Assembly: GCA_945859605.1 (NCBI GenBank)
Contig: OX243816.1
Location: 40,413,325-40,477,324 of the forward strand
Length of the DNA stretch: 64,000 bases
From: Lumbricus rubellus
Taxonomy: Eukaryota > Annelida > Clitellata > Crassiclitellata > Lumbricidae
Reading direction: 5' to 3'
The number at the start of each line of letters is the position of its first letter. The stretch's first letter is position 1. The notes below the pieces were generated by a model. That model had not been told where the DNA came from. It searched no databases and was given only the letters and a program-made list of their open reading frames with translations. A program made the translations under genes and the position numbers. Positions 20,994 through 32,447 of this stretch are shown here, one piece after another.

Positions 20994-21217
20994 TGCCGAA
21001 TAGTAGGACTAAGCGTTTCTGGTTCTTTGTAGGTCTACAATATTGATTGTAGAGAAGAGTGGGGCAAGAATGGCCTGCGGGGCAGCGGTAACCGGAAGCT
21101 CATAATAAAACATTGCGCATGCGTAGAGATTAAACTAAGCCGCGCTGAAAGAATTTTATCGGCCACATAGAATGACATAAGATTTGTGAAATTTACTTGC
21201 ATCCTTTATCAACAAGT

Positions 21218-22584
21218 ACCGGTGTAAAGGTTTCAGATTACCCCCTCCTAAACATTACCCCCCTGAAAACTGTAATTTGCATCAATCATCGCATTTATTG
21301 CACTAAAATAATCGGAAAAATCATCCCGCTTCTTGTTTTGGTCTGAAGATTTTCATCCTTCATCCCACTTCGTGGTTTGTTATCAATATTTTCATCTGTA
21401 ACTAAAATACTAATCGCCGCTGAAGTTACAATGGAGAAAATGTCTTCGAGGCTATTATTTTTTTCCGATCAAAATATTGATAACAAAACACGAAGTGGGA
21501 TGACGGATGATATTCTGCAGACCAAAACAAGAAGCGGGATGATTTTTTCTGATTTTATTAGTGCAATAAATGCGATGATTGATGCAAATCTAGTTTCCGG
21601 GGGTAATCTGAGACCGGTTTCAAGGTACCTGGGGGCAGTGATCCCGTTAAGGTCTGAAATCTTGGAGTCATGGACGCATCACATCAAAAAATTGGAGTCC
21701 ACGCCAAATGGATGAGAGTCATGGACTCCAGACCCATCCATTTTTGGAGTCCCATCGGGCCACAGTAAGCCTAGCCTAGGCTAAATGCAAAAATTTCGAA
21801 ATTCTTATTATTAGGCGACAAAGGGCCCAACCCTTATTATTACGTACCGGTATAGGCCTACAGGGGCGGAAACAGAAATTTGTGAAAGGGGGGCCAAAAT
21901 GTTCGGTGATCTTTGCCGGAAAAAATCTGATGAACATTTTTAAATGTGTGAAAAATTTACCATTTTCCCTGCCAACAAATCTGATGACCTTTTTTTAGCC
22001 ATCCGGCCGAAATTTGTCAAAAATATACCATTTTCCCTGTCAAAACGATTGATGACCTTTTTTAGATATCTGGTCGTAATCTGTTGACCTCTCTATAGTC
22101 GCATTGATTTAAATGTTCTTGAAACCAAATAATTATTATTGATGACATAATTGAGCCTATATAGGCCTATAGCCTATAATTATAATAGGCCTATGTATAG
22201 GCTATGTAGGCCTACGTCACTCACTAAAGCAAAAAAATAAAATATTCATAACTAGGTTATTGATAAATTATTCACCAATCACCACTCACCACACAGTCAC
22301 CAGTTTGTCGCATTGCATAAAGTGAGGCAGTAAGTAAGCAAGTGTTAGTGACACATAGTATAGGCTACAGACCCCACGGTATTTTTTTATTGGTGTCCCA
22401 TGGACGCATCGTTAATTTATTTGTGCGTCCATCCATAACTACTGTGCGTCCATGGACGCACGACCTTTATTTTTGTGCGTCCGGCGTCAAAATTTGTGCG
22501 TCCGGGACGCACGGACGCACACTAACGGAATCACTGCCTGGGGGTAATGTTTAGGAGGGGGTAAGTTGAAACCTTTACACCGGT
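21218..22584. mobile_element. Foldback-type element with inner and outer inverted repeats
   Basis: Outer arms: ACCGGTGTAAAGGTTTCAGA followed by TTACCCCCTCCTAAACATTA at 21218-21265, and their reverse complement at about 22537-22584. A second inverted pair, 21290-21399 against 21463-21575, is about 90% complementary and separated by only about 60 bp. The region also holds clustered GTGCGTCC / GGACGCAC words (22400-22520) and a fragment starting CAGGGGCGGAAACAG at 21861 that looks like another hAT end. The 112-aa frame over the right inner arm is not convincing. Confidence 0.7.
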
Positions 22585-23773
22585 AATAAATGTCCAATTT
22601 GCCTAAAATCATCATCAATCGGAATAGCTAGGAGTAATTTTCGATCAAATCAAAATTTTTGATAGCCTACCTAAAATTAATGTTTCGAGAATTTGATGTT
22701 ACGAAAACATATGATTGCCTGCATTGGTTTGAATGACTTCGAAAGATTTGGAGAGTACCGGTAATTAGTAAAAATTGTATTTTGCCATGGCAACGGGGCA
22801 AGAGTACAATAAGGGCAAGAGTGGTCTCAGCAACTCTTGGCCCCTCAACAGTAGGCTACATAATAGATAAAAAAATTCAAAAGACTTAGAAAGGACCAAA
22901 AGAGTAGGCCCTAAAGTAGAAGCTACTGAAGCAAAAAAATGCACAAAAATTGTTGTTATTGTCATAATAGAAATAATAATAGTAATAATTAATTTTTATC
23001 ATTACTAACATCGGCTTAATCATCATCATCTTGATTATTATTATTTAATGACCTATTATTATTATTACAGTCATGGTTCGTTCTTAGCTTTTACTTTTAA
23101 TCCAGACTGCAGAAAACCACATAGGTCTAAAAATAATCATTCTTGGCTTTTGAGTTCAATTCAGACTGAAGAAAATAAATGTAAGAATGCTCTATAAAGA
23201 AAACACAATAGCTTAACCATGCAATGAACAGGACATTTGATTTATTCAGTTACACAAAACTCAGTCTATTCCATCTACTGTTTGTGGCACGAACAACTGA
23301 TTTACATGTAGTCGACTAAAATGTGACAAAGTGCCTTTATAGCAGATTTAGCATTAAAATCCAACTGATTGGAATATTGTTAGAGTGGCAGATCTATATA
23401 TCGAAGATTTACAAATAGCAGAGCAAACACTGGTATTCAGGATGTAGAACTGAAAGCATATATAACTGTTTCAAAATTATAATACCGGTAGCTGTCTCGC
23501 CCGACTCGGCTAAAGGTTACAGTGTAAAGCTATATCCTGAGCTATAAGTCTACTTGAAAAGTGCTACGAAATTTTAAAAAATCGACAGAAAGCTTGAGTA
23601 CAAATTCAATGAAAACAGCAGTAATAACCTTTGAACTAAATTCAGCTAATAAATATACAATAAAAACAACATCTGATCACGCATCTGTGCAGCCCAACAA
23701 ACAATTCCTTATTCAGCCAATGGACTTATGTCAAAGCTTACCCATGCATACACATCAGAAAAGAAATACGGTT
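22585..23773 (-). other. Spacer and likely 3' UTR of TRIM gene A
   Basis: 22585-23080 is AT-rich, with TAATAATTATT runs and no gene. From about 23085 to the stop codon of gene A the sequence is homologous to the flanks of genes B (47880-48610) and C (59790-60478), including CTCAGTCTATTCCATC and CTGTTTGTGGCACGAAC. It was therefore duplicated with the genes and is probably transcribed. A minus-strand AATAAA lies at 23241-23246. Confidence 0.55.
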
Positions 23774-24648
23774 CTACGTGACATTCACCTGAAAGACAAG
23801 AACAAAACCATACTCCTTGTCTCTAAAGTCAAACCAGTTATCGGCGACAAATAGTCGCCCATTCCCTTCATCTAGGCAGACTCCGAGTGGAGAATTCAAG
23901 CCACTGTATTTCGAGACCAGTTCAATACACCTCTCAAGATCAGCGCTATACAACAGTACTCTCCTGTTATTTTTATCAACAAGCAAGACACATCCTTCTC
24001 CATCAACAGCAAAAAAACATGGCACATCTAAATTATTCCCAAGACCCTTGGTTTCACTGACACTCTTCAAAACATCTCCATTGCCATCCACCAAACTCAA
24101 ACCATGGCGGCTACGCCCACCGCTGTACGAGATCAAAAACAAGCCGCTGTGGAGCTTGTGAGCATGAAGAAACCCATTAACACCGTCTTCGATATATATC
24201 ACCAATTGCCTGAGGAGTCGTCCATCTTCTGAATACTCTTTGAGAATAGTTTTATCCCGGTATGCCACAAGAACATTAGAATCATATGTTACGGACAGAG
24301 AACTGTCACTCTTTCCAGTAACCCACTGCCGGATAACGTGACCTTCTGTATCCAGGCGAAATATCCGGTATGGCTTGTCATCAGCATCATGGTCAAATAC
24401 GTACAAACACTGGCTAGACTTGCATGAGGCAATGCCGCATGGATCGTTCAAAGCACAGACCAGCATGACCGCAAAACGTTTAAAAGTAGATGCATCGTAC
24501 TTATATAATTTAGTACTTCCCTTGTGAACTATAAACAGCTCGTTGCCTAAGAGTGCAATCAATCTGACTGCCGCATGGTCACCTGCCTCGGCTCTTGCTT
24601 GAATTGCGCAAATGAGGTTGGGATTCTGAGCATATTCTTGGCAATTAT
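23774..24648 (-). CDS. TRIM gene A exon 3: NHL-like propeller
   Basis: The acceptor TTGCTGCAG (minus strand) opens a phase-1 exon of 875 nt ending TAG. Repeated blade-like segments include [71 protein letters not shown] and [17 protein letters not shown]. No stops interrupt it. Confidence 0.9.
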
Positions 24649-27600
24649 CTGCAGCAATTCAAACACAATCATAATTAGCTACATGCTTCTACACAACATC
24701 AAGGATTCAAGGTTATATGCACATCGCTATGCTAGTACCTAGTACCAGGGTATTTTAGAGGCATCAACAGTACACTTTAATAATCTATGAAAACAGATTA
24801 ATGATCTTATGAAATAATTACTACCTACCTGTTACAGCGCATAGTAGCCTAGCAGGCAGTGTGTTGAACTGTGAACTGAGAAGTAATACCTAGGTTCAAC
24901 CCCAGACAGACATGTACTTAGTGAGTACAGAGACTGCTGATGGGAAGGTAAGACAACAAAGGATAGGACTGGCCACCTACCCTCATCTACTGAGGATGAT
25001 GAAAAGTGAAGTTGCCAATACTTCATACCCATGGCAGTTAGGCAGGCTTACTTAAGAGTTCTGTTCTTGGTCTCCTTCCTATGATTCATTTCTCCATTTT
25101 TCAACTCTCTCTCACTATATCTTCACAATAACTTTATCTTCATCGTCTGCATTAATTTGCAGAAATGTTCTTCCAGTGTTTAAAGAGACAATTCATCATT
25201 TAAACTAATATTATAATATTATATGTGTCAAGCAAGATACTTCTGGTATATATCTTAATCACCAAAATCCTAGAAAGTACTGCAAACATAGCTATTGATG
25301 TATAAGTGCAAACTAAACACAGGCGCCAGAGATGTACCACCTAGTACATTATCCAGAAAATTAAACTTCACAACTCCTATGCAGGCGCACATATATTTTC
25401 AAGAAGTGGCACAAAATAAAGGTAGTAGTGTCTAATACAAGTTCAATTATTCACATCCCGAGGCACTCCCATTTTCCTGTCATGTTCTTGCTTTTGTTAA
25501 ATTCAGTATTGTGGAAATAGAGAAAGTCGTGCAAGAAGTCTCAACATTCCTTTCAATTGACATGCATCAGGTAAACTTGATTCTTTGACAGATTTTGATT
25601 TTTTAAACAAAATTTCACTTCAAGTAAGTTGAAGTAACAACAGTAGGACTATGATAATTGTAGAAAAAGAACCTGAAAAATAACCAGTCATGCTATCATC
25701 CAGCTATTGGTTATGATGAAAAATAATTTCAGGAATTATCATGTACCTTTGTCATCGCTTGCAAAAGGCACTGGCTCTTCATTGATATGAGACTCAAACA
25801 ACTGGTTGATCGAGTGTAACGACGTGGCACCAGGTTTTGTTGTTTCCAGAGCTAAAAACATTGTTTGAACAGTAAGTAGGTTCATTTGGCATGACACATT
25901 CATGGGCGCCCACAGATATCTTAGCAGGAGGGACAAAAAACAATAGTCACGGTTTTGTAGCAATCTAACAGGAAATTAAGAACATGGGTATTTTTCATAG
26001 AGGCAAATTTCTCGGTTTTCACTTTGTGTATAATTGGGATCATTAGTACTTTAGTACAAAGAAATTTGTTAAAACCCAAAACTTAGACAGTAAAAAAGGT
26101 GACAATTTTTTAGGACTTGCCCCTCTTGCCTCTATGTGTGGGCGCCCAAGAACACGTTTATTTTTAACCCAAATTTCTCATGCCCAGTTGTAAACAATGA
26201 AAATGATCATGTTACTATGCATTACTTGGCTAATTACATATAAATAGGTAAAAGAATTGATTAATACTACAGGTGAAAACATGTGTGTGAAGCACACACG
26301 GGGTGGGGCGCTGTGGTGTAGTGGGTTTGTTTTTTGCCTTGCAGCCGAAGGGGTGCAGGTTCGAATCCACCTCAAGCCGTCATGGAGTAACCTTGGGCAA
26401 GGCCTTCACTTGCAATTGCTCAGCGTTTCGGCATGAAATTCCAATTCAGTGTCCGTGCTGTAATCGGGAGCGCTTCTGAGTAGAAACCTTGAATGGGCAC
26501 TAGAACAAGTGCACATGCATGATATATACATGGTAATTTTTCGCCTTGGCTGGCCTAGGAGTGCCCCTGAGTCGATTCCTTGAAACTTGCTACATAAATC
26601 CATAGAATGAATGAATGAATGAATGAATGAATGAATGAATAGCAGGCAGCCATAAAAAAGAACATTAACAATAACAAATATTAAGACAATATTTGTTTTG
26701 TTTCAACCATATCGTATAGTGGCAGCGAATCAATGTTCAGCGTTTCCTCATCAGAACAATACTGCCATACTTTGTCAACTAGCCTATCTTTTTACAGAGT
26801 TATGACAACACGGATGAATAGGTAATAAACTAATTAACAGACCAATTTTGCTGGCATTTAAACATATTGATGATGATGATATCCCGTCTAGCTAGCCCGG
26901 AGGGCTAGCCAATGGGGATGAAGTGTTAGCGACTTCATTTTCAAGGCCTCGGCATATGAGGGCGGTGGCCAATCCTCTCCCTCGCCGTCTCATCATCCAC
27001 TGACCGTGAGGTCAGTGTACTCATCATAGCTGAGTCGGCTAGGGGGTGCTTCTGGAACAGAAATCTCGTTGCAAATTTCTGCCCCGGCGGGGAATTGAAC
27101 CCCCGACCTCTTGGTCGACAGTCCAGCGCGCTAACCACTGTACTACCGAGCACCCCCTATTTAACATATTAAACATCCTCAATTTTCTTCTTGGCTCCGC
27201 CTCTCTGCGCATTTGCAGCTAAATTTTTGCTAGTATCCTTTTCTTGTGCTTTCTTTACCACGTCTAAATGCTGTTTGTAGAACAACACCCACATTACCTT
27301 AAACAAACCAGCACTTGTGAATAACCTGGTGACCTGTGCTTGGCTTTCGAGTGGTGCTTTTGAAGTTTGAGTAAAGAGCTTGCTTAAATAATGCACAGTT
27401 ACAAAATCAAACGATCCAAACAGTTAATACAAATAAGCAAATAAAGTCAAAGAACAATTAACATAAGTACCTACAACCTGTCCAACAACATTACTATTCC
27501 CACGAAAGTCAATGATGCCAGACTCTATGAAGCCAACTTGAACTTCCACATGACTAGAACCGAAGCGCTTCAAGCAAGTTTCATGTAGTTGTCTCAGCTC

Positions 27601-28596
27601 TTGAGCTTTTACTCTCAATGAGTTCATGGCCAGAATCAAAGCTTCAATAGTCGGAAATTCCCTTCTTTCAGCACAGTCCTCATGATAACCAATCACCCTG
27701 GACAGTAAAATATCCAGCTGCTCCTTCTGATAACTAATATCCTCAAACATTTTCTGCCTTTTTGACTTAATATCATCCAGCAAAAGTCTGGCATGAGAAT
27801 CTACAAGTTCTTTGATTCTTTCTCTTTTCTCAGTAGCTAATTTTTCATATAAATTCATACTTTGTATGAAAGTATCTCCCATTTTCTCAACCTCTTCCTT
27901 TACTTCATGGGCATGATGTTCCAAATAAATAAATTCACCCAATTTCGCATCAACTAGTTCAGCGTACTCATCAATGATCTTTCCTCTGCTTGAGCAACTA
28001 TGCAACTGGTGAACATGAGCAGAGCAACGTGGACAGAAGTCATCCATGCAATCCAAACAATAAACAAAACTGTCAGAAAAATGTTCTGTGCAACATCTTT
28101 TCACACAGCTCTTGAGCCTAACTTTGAAATCATCTGCAAGTCGAATAATTTTATGCAGTTTTGTCATTTTGTTTTTCCTGTGATGTACAGAGCATTCGTC
28201 ACACAACTTCTGTTGACAGTCTGCACAGTAAAATTCTGCCAGTGATACTGAAGCTGTCGGGCAAGTGTCCAATTCATCCAGACATGCCTCACATGGAATA
28301 CCTGAAGATGGACTAGTTCCAGAAGTTGGTGATCTGACTATGTCAATTAACCGCTCAACAAGAAAGTTCTTCTGTAGTCCAACCAGACCAGAATCAGGAA
28401 TATTGAACTGCTTTCGACACACAGGACATGGTATTAACTGTCCTTTGTTCAATGTCGCAACATTAGTTTGAAGACATTTCAGGCAGAATGTGTGAAGGCA
28501 AGGCAAAACCCGTGGATCCACAAAGGTTCCAGCGCATATGCAGCACTCCGTTTCATCTCTGAGTCTTTCCATCGCATGTGCTTCCTTAGCTGCCAT
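23774..28596 (-). CDS. TRIM-NHL-type E3 ubiquitin ligase, gene A
   Basis: Join on the minus strand of 28596-27471, 25851-25747 and 24648-23774, giving 701 codons plus stop, all junctions phase 1. The C3HC4 RING at aa 18-60 (C18, C21, C33, H35, C38, C41, C57, C60) should recruit an E2 enzyme. Two B-boxes follow (about aa 100-155 and 168-200), then a coiled coil (about 205-300) for dimerisation and a C-terminal NHL-like beta-propeller (aa about 411-701). The propeller ends in LFVADNW...VLVFQV and likely binds substrate or RNA. It is one of three tandem paralogues. Function in innate immunity or RNA regulation is known for the family and is not shown here. It has none of the filamin-type repeat seen in TRIM2/3/71. 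Confidence 0.88.
24649..25746 (-). other. TRIM gene A intron 2
   Basis: Non-coding. 24830-25030 holds a weakly tRNA-SINE-like segment (GGTTCAACCCC) also found upstream of gene C exon 3 (about 61530-61680), so it was duplicated with the gene. Confidence 0.5.
25747..25851 (-). CDS. TRIM gene A exon 2
   Basis: 105 nt, phase 1-1. The acceptor is TGTTTTTAG and the donor AAAG|GTACAT on the minus strand. It encodes a Ser/Pro-rich linker (ETTKPGATSLHSINQLFESH) between coiled coil and propeller. The gene B counterpart is exactly as long and clearly similar, which supports the exon. Confidence 0.82.
25902..26149. mobile_element. Small TIR element (GGGCGCCCA ends)
   Basis: The ends are ATGGGCGCCCACA and TGTGGGCGCCCA, with AGGAGGGACAAAA-type and CTTGCCCC-type subterminal sequence. 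A relative in the opposite orientation is at 46263-46625. The flanks GACACATT and AACACGTT resemble an 8-bp TSD with two mismatches. Non-coding; it lies in intron 1 of TRIM gene A. Confidence 0.65.
26303..26521 (+). mobile_element. tRNA-derived SINE, family 1
   Basis: The A-box region TGTGGTGTAGTGG, the B-box GGTTCGAATCC and the body GGGCAAGGCCTTCACTTGCA are followed by the GGGAGCGCTTCTGAGTAG module. It is the most complete copy of the family in the window and lies in intron 1 of gene A. Confidence 0.85.
26530..26640 (+). mobile_element. L2-type LINE 3' tail fragment
   Basis: TTGGCTGGCCTAGGAGTGCC, CTGAGTCG, GCTACATAAATCC and then (GAAT)n form a degraded LINE 3' end immediately after the SINE. 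Confidence 0.6.
26868..27158 (-). mobile_element. tRNA-Asp-like SINE with ATC tail
   Basis: On the minus strand the head TCGGTAGTACAGTGGTTAGC, an anticodon loop containing GTC and the arm GGGGGTTCAATTCCCC resemble tRNA-Asp. The 3' body ends in GACGGGATATCATCATCATC, a simple-repeat tail. The acceptor stem is imperfect, so it is a SINE and not a working tRNA. Confidence 0.8.
27471..28596 (-). CDS. TRIM gene A exon 1: RING, B-boxes, coiled coil
   Basis: 1126 nt from the ATG (MAAKEAHAMERL) to the donor [22 protein letters not shown]...CPVC, B-box CEACLDEL...[12 protein letters not shown] and second B-box CLDCMDDFCPRCSAHVHQLH are complete. The coiled coil is rich in KEEVEKM, REEL and KRQKM heptads. 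The start is supported by exact alignment with gene B ([12 protein letters not shown]) and by loss of similarity upstream. Confidence 0.92.
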
Positions 28597-28979
28597 ACCT
28601 GCTTTTCACAATCGAATACACAATAACAAAATGCAGAGACATTAGTTGGTGGAAGATATTTAGCTAATAACTCTAGTATTTTATTCACGTCATTGTCTAC
28701 AGATAGGTAGCCTACTGTAACAGGCCTACATCAAAATGCACAGGACTATTGATTGGTCAATACTCAATAAGCAGATATTCTGATCGTATTACCCGTTAAG
28801 ATTGACAGCCGCGTCCAAGGATTAGACTGCAGACAAAAATTATAGGACCCAGTTACTATTGCACGAACTTCGGTTCATGGATAGATTCCTCAAGCCCGGG
28901 TGAACAAAGGTGAATTAGCAGCCTTGCACATTTTTGGATTCTGTAACAGCGACGCAGGGAATATGCACACTAGGATAAC
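28597..28979 (-). other. 5' flank of TRIM gene A
   Basis: Probably 5' UTR and promoter. CTGCTTTTCACA just upstream of the start is shared with gene B (about 55350). No clear core promoter element was identified. Confidence 0.45.
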
Positions 28980-29064
28980 TGAATTCGGGCATACCTGGGA
29001 ACGGCGGTCCCAAATTATAACATTAAAGAAATCGATAGGCTATCTCCTGAGAAGACTTGAAACT

Positions 29065-30065
29065 TGATGTGTGGTGAAATAGAAGCTGGATAAACGGCAT
29101 TCCAGCTGAAATGGAAGCTGGATGCATGCTGAAATACATCACTGAAATCACCAATCCAGTTTCCATTTCCCAAGTTTAATTTTCGTCAATCCTGATTCTA
29201 TTTCATCAATACTGGAAACATCATCCAGCTTCCACTTCTTTATCGTTCTTTTGATAAATCCAGCTTCTATTTAAGATCTATACGAACCTTCATCCAGCTT
29301 CCATTTCACAAGCATTTTAATTAATCTATCTTCCATTTCACTTATTATGTCCATCATCCAGGTTCTATTTCTCAACCGTTCGATTCATCAATCCAGCTTC
29401 TATTTCACATCAAAACATATCCTCATCCAGCTTATATTTCACTTGCATTTTTGGCACTCCTCCGAAGTCCGGTCCCAAATTATTTCAAATTATTTCGCAT
29501 GGCTTATCACATAATTATATATGCTTCTCCAATGCTTATTTACTCACCCTATATCTGAAATGGCAGCTGAATGAAGGTATTTTATGGCGGAAATAGAAGC
29601 TGGATTGACGAAATTACTGTATGAGAAATGGAAACTGGATGAAGGTTCCTAATAGGTGAAATAGAAGCTGGATTGACGAATTTAACGCATGAGAACTGGA
29701 AGCTAGATGAAGCTGAATTGTCGAAAATAACGCTTGAGAAATGGAAGCCGGATTAATGATAAAACGCTTGAGAAATGGAAGCTGGATTAAGGTAGTTTTA
29801 TATCTTAAATGGAAGCTGGATCAAGGTATTTTTAAATTTGAAATGGAAGCTGGATTAAGGTAGTTCTGTATCTGAAATGGAAGCTGGATCAAGGTATTTT
29901 TGAATTTGAAATGGAAGCTGGATTGAGGTAATTTTATATCTGAAATGGAAGCTTATACCTTAACCCGGCTTCCATTTCAGATACAAAAATACCTTAATCC
30001 AGCTTCCATTACTCAAGCGTTTTATCATTAATCCAGCTTCTATTTCAGATTATTAGCCTACCTTA
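29065..30065. repeat. Degenerate GAAATGGAAGCTGGAT motif array
   Basis: About twenty copies of (G)GAAGCTGGATT and its reverse complement occur at roughly 35-50 bp spacing, often with AAGGTA between them. The left part is in the arm of the outer element and the rest is inside the MITE 29453-30203. Related motifs fill the elements at 30790-31180 and 56286-56996, and 31290-31430. Confidence 0.85.
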
Positions 30066-30203
30066 CTTTACGTTTTCGGCAGTTATCTGCAAATGCTGTG
30101 CGCCAAAATTTTACAATATTTAGTAGTCGATGTGAACGGTTTGTAAAGTGACGGTGAGACAAATGCTGTGAAATAATTTGGGACCGGACTTCGGAGGAGT
30201 GCC
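29453..30203. mobile_element. 751-bp MITE with GGCACTCCTCCG ends
   Basis: TIRs begin GGCACTCCTCCGAAGTCCGG, perfect for over 30 bp on both ends. The flanks GCATTTTT and GCGTTTTT form an 8-bp TSD with one mismatch. A related uninterrupted sequence at about 31331-31370 (CTTATATTTCACTTGCATTT then TTTCATCAATCCACC) acts as an empty site. The TIR resembles that of the outer element (shared CGGTCCCAAATTAT), so the two may use the same transposase. Confidence 0.88.
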
Positions 30204-30437
30204 GCGTTTTTTCATCAATTCACCTTCATATCACCTGTAAAAGATCCTCATCCAGTTTCCATTTCTCAAGTGCTTTCTCATTACGAAGTGACTAGGGGTC
30301 CGCCAGGCGGCCCTCGAATATCAAATACTAAGGGACCGCCAGTGGCGGTCGTCCAATACGGAAAACTAGGGAGCCGCCGCGCCGCCGCGCACCGCCAGTC
30401 ACGTGTAACCTGTCACGTGAGTGACGCATCTTGATTT

Positions 30438-30718
30438 TTGAACATTGTTACAATGGCGGCAGTTACTGATAGTTTATTTTATGTAGGACAAAAGTTTTCT
30501 TGTTTTAATGACTTAGAAAAGTGCAAAAAAGAGTATGAAATGAGTAACTTTTGTAACTTAACAATGCGGGATGCAAAAACCTTGCAATCCATGACGAAGT
30601 ATGCACCAAAGAAGGCAGCACGTGCAAAGAAGGAGCTCCGTTATTACTCGCTTCGATTATGCTGCACATATGGTGGGAAAAAATTCAAGAAACGAGGAGA
30701 AGGGAAACGAGAAACAGA
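30438..30718 (+). CDS. MULE transposase exon 1
   Basis: Starts at the first ATG (a second lies at 30453) and ends at the donor CAGA|GTAAGT in phase 2. It encodes a basic FAR1-like region with conserved Cys (KFSCFNDLEKCKKEY, LRLCCTYGGKKFKKR). Confidence 0.75.
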
Positions 30719-30789
30719 GTAAGTAATCAATCTTCATTTACATGATATATTAGTATAACTTCTATTTAATCTTATGCTCTATATCATTT

Positions 30790-31180
30790 GGTAAACATGT
30801 ATTTTAGCGTAGTAAATTATTCGCCATTGCATGGGTTTCAGCATTAGTGAAGTGCAAGTTGGATTGATAAAAAGGATTCTTTCTAAATAGAAGTCTGATT
30901 GATGAAAGTAATTTTTTTATTGAGATAGAAAAGGAATTAATTAAAACATTCTTGCTGAAATTGAAGCTGGATTGATGAACAATAATTTTTAATTAAATAT
31001 AAGCTATATTGATGAAAAATGTTTGCTGACGAAACAGAAGCGGAATTGATCAAACAAATTCTTGCCTAAACAGAAGCTGGATCGATGAGAAGAATTATCA
31101 CCAAACTAGAAGTTGGATTGATTTAAAATAACAATGCTGCAACGAGCGAATAATTTACGACGCTAAAATACACGTTTACT
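30790..31180. mobile_element. 391-bp MITE (GGTAAA family) in MULE intron 1
   Basis: Starts GGTAAACATGTATTTTAGCG and ends CGCTAAAATACACGTTTACT. The flanks are an exact 8-bp duplication, TATCATTT (30782-30789 and 31181-31188). The interior consists of degraded AGAAGCTGGATTGAT-type motifs. It is the third copy of the family besides the nested pair at 56286-56996. Confidence 0.92.
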
Positions 31181-31537
31181 TATCATTTTTATGGATGTAG
31201 GACATTTCCCACCCTGGACATTTCCTCCCCCGGACATTTCCTCCGGACATTTCCCCCCTGGACGTTCCCCCTCCCCGATTTCCACTAGGACATCATCAAT
31301 CAGACTTCTATTTCATATATAAAATACCTTCATCCAGCTTATATTTCACTTGCATTTTTTCATCAATCCACCTTCTATTTCACCTGTAAAACGTCTTCAT
31401 CCAGCTTCCATTTCTCAAGCGCTTTTTCATATGTTGAAGGCCATAAAACAATGGTTTCCGCATACGGGGGGGGGAAATGTCCTAGGGTGGGAGGGGGATT
31501 CTACTTTACACAAGAAATTAAGGTTTATGGAAAATTA

Positions 31538-31630
31538 ATGTTAGGGTTAGTTTCAGGGTTAGTATTAAAATTTTACATGAGGCCAAAAAATTAAGGAATA
31601 TTAAGGATAGGGTTAAATTTAGGATTAGGG
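31538..31630 (+). repeat. Degenerate TTAGGG-type repeats
   Basis: GTTAGGGTTAG, CAGGGTTAG and GATAGGGTTA words occur here, with a matching reverse-orientation cluster (CCTAACCCTAAC) at 32255-32312. Both are in MULE intron 1. They may be inverted ends of a small element and need not be a true internal telomere. Confidence 0.65.
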
Positions 31631-32254
31631 TCAGTATTAAGGCTAAAGAAATCTACTTAAATTGTGCCTTCTTAAATTATGCCTAGAATTTAAACTAGCA
31701 GAATTAAAACTTATTTAAATTGTCAATACTTAAATTGTGCCTTCTTAAATTATTGCAGAGATAAATTATCTAAGTTAATTAATTTGAAGCAGTTTAAAAG
31801 TAAATTCTGTTTTTTAAATTAAAATATTAACTTTTATGAAGGCATTTTTAAAAATTAAAATATTAACTTTTATGAAGGCATCCAAAAAGTCTCAATTCTT
31901 GCCACTTTGCCTAATTCTGGCCACGTGGCCAAATAGCTCACAATTTGAGTGCTCAGAAATGCTGTTTAAGACTTCAATAAATGTCCCAACTCCACTATTT
32001 AAAAGTTTATTCTGCACACTACAATGGTGGCATTTTAAGCTATCATCTTATCAAAATTGCTCATTATGAATAAACAGTAGATAAAACTTTAGAAACTTGA
32101 TTAAAAGAATCCTTGTCAAAATATAAACATTTAGAGCGATTAGTTATAACATTAGTTCTCTTGAAGGGGCGCTATATAAATGTACGATTACAATTTACGG
32201 TTTGGGTCCACTGTTCCGAGGGTCTACTATTCCGAAGGTTCACTATTCTGAATC

Positions 32255-32312
32255 CTAAACCTAACCCTAACTCACCCAAACCCTAACCACAAACCTAACC
32301 CTAACCCAAAGA
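32255..32312 (-). repeat. Degenerate CCCTAA repeats
   Basis: CCTAAACCTAACCCTAACTC and AACCCTAACC words face the TTAGGG cluster at 31538-31630. They follow a repeated GGTTCACTATTC / GGTCTACTATTC motif. Confidence 0.65.
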
Positions 32313-32447
32313 ACCATACACGCAAATTGTTACAATTAATCATGAGCAACAACAAAAATTATTTTAGTCCCTATGTGAAACATAAACTAACATATCTATT
32401 TTTGCACTGTTATTATTATGTAATGGTAATGTATGTTTTTTGTGCAG

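Noticed and set aside
24832..25032. Independent SINE in gene A intron 2
   Set aside because: Only a weak B-box and no A-box at the proper distance. It is shared with the gene C flank by duplication, so I left it as unclassified intron sequence.
28000..28471. Plus-strand frames overlapping the TRIM exon (and 54752-55015)
   Set aside because: Antisense shadows of the RING/B-box exon.
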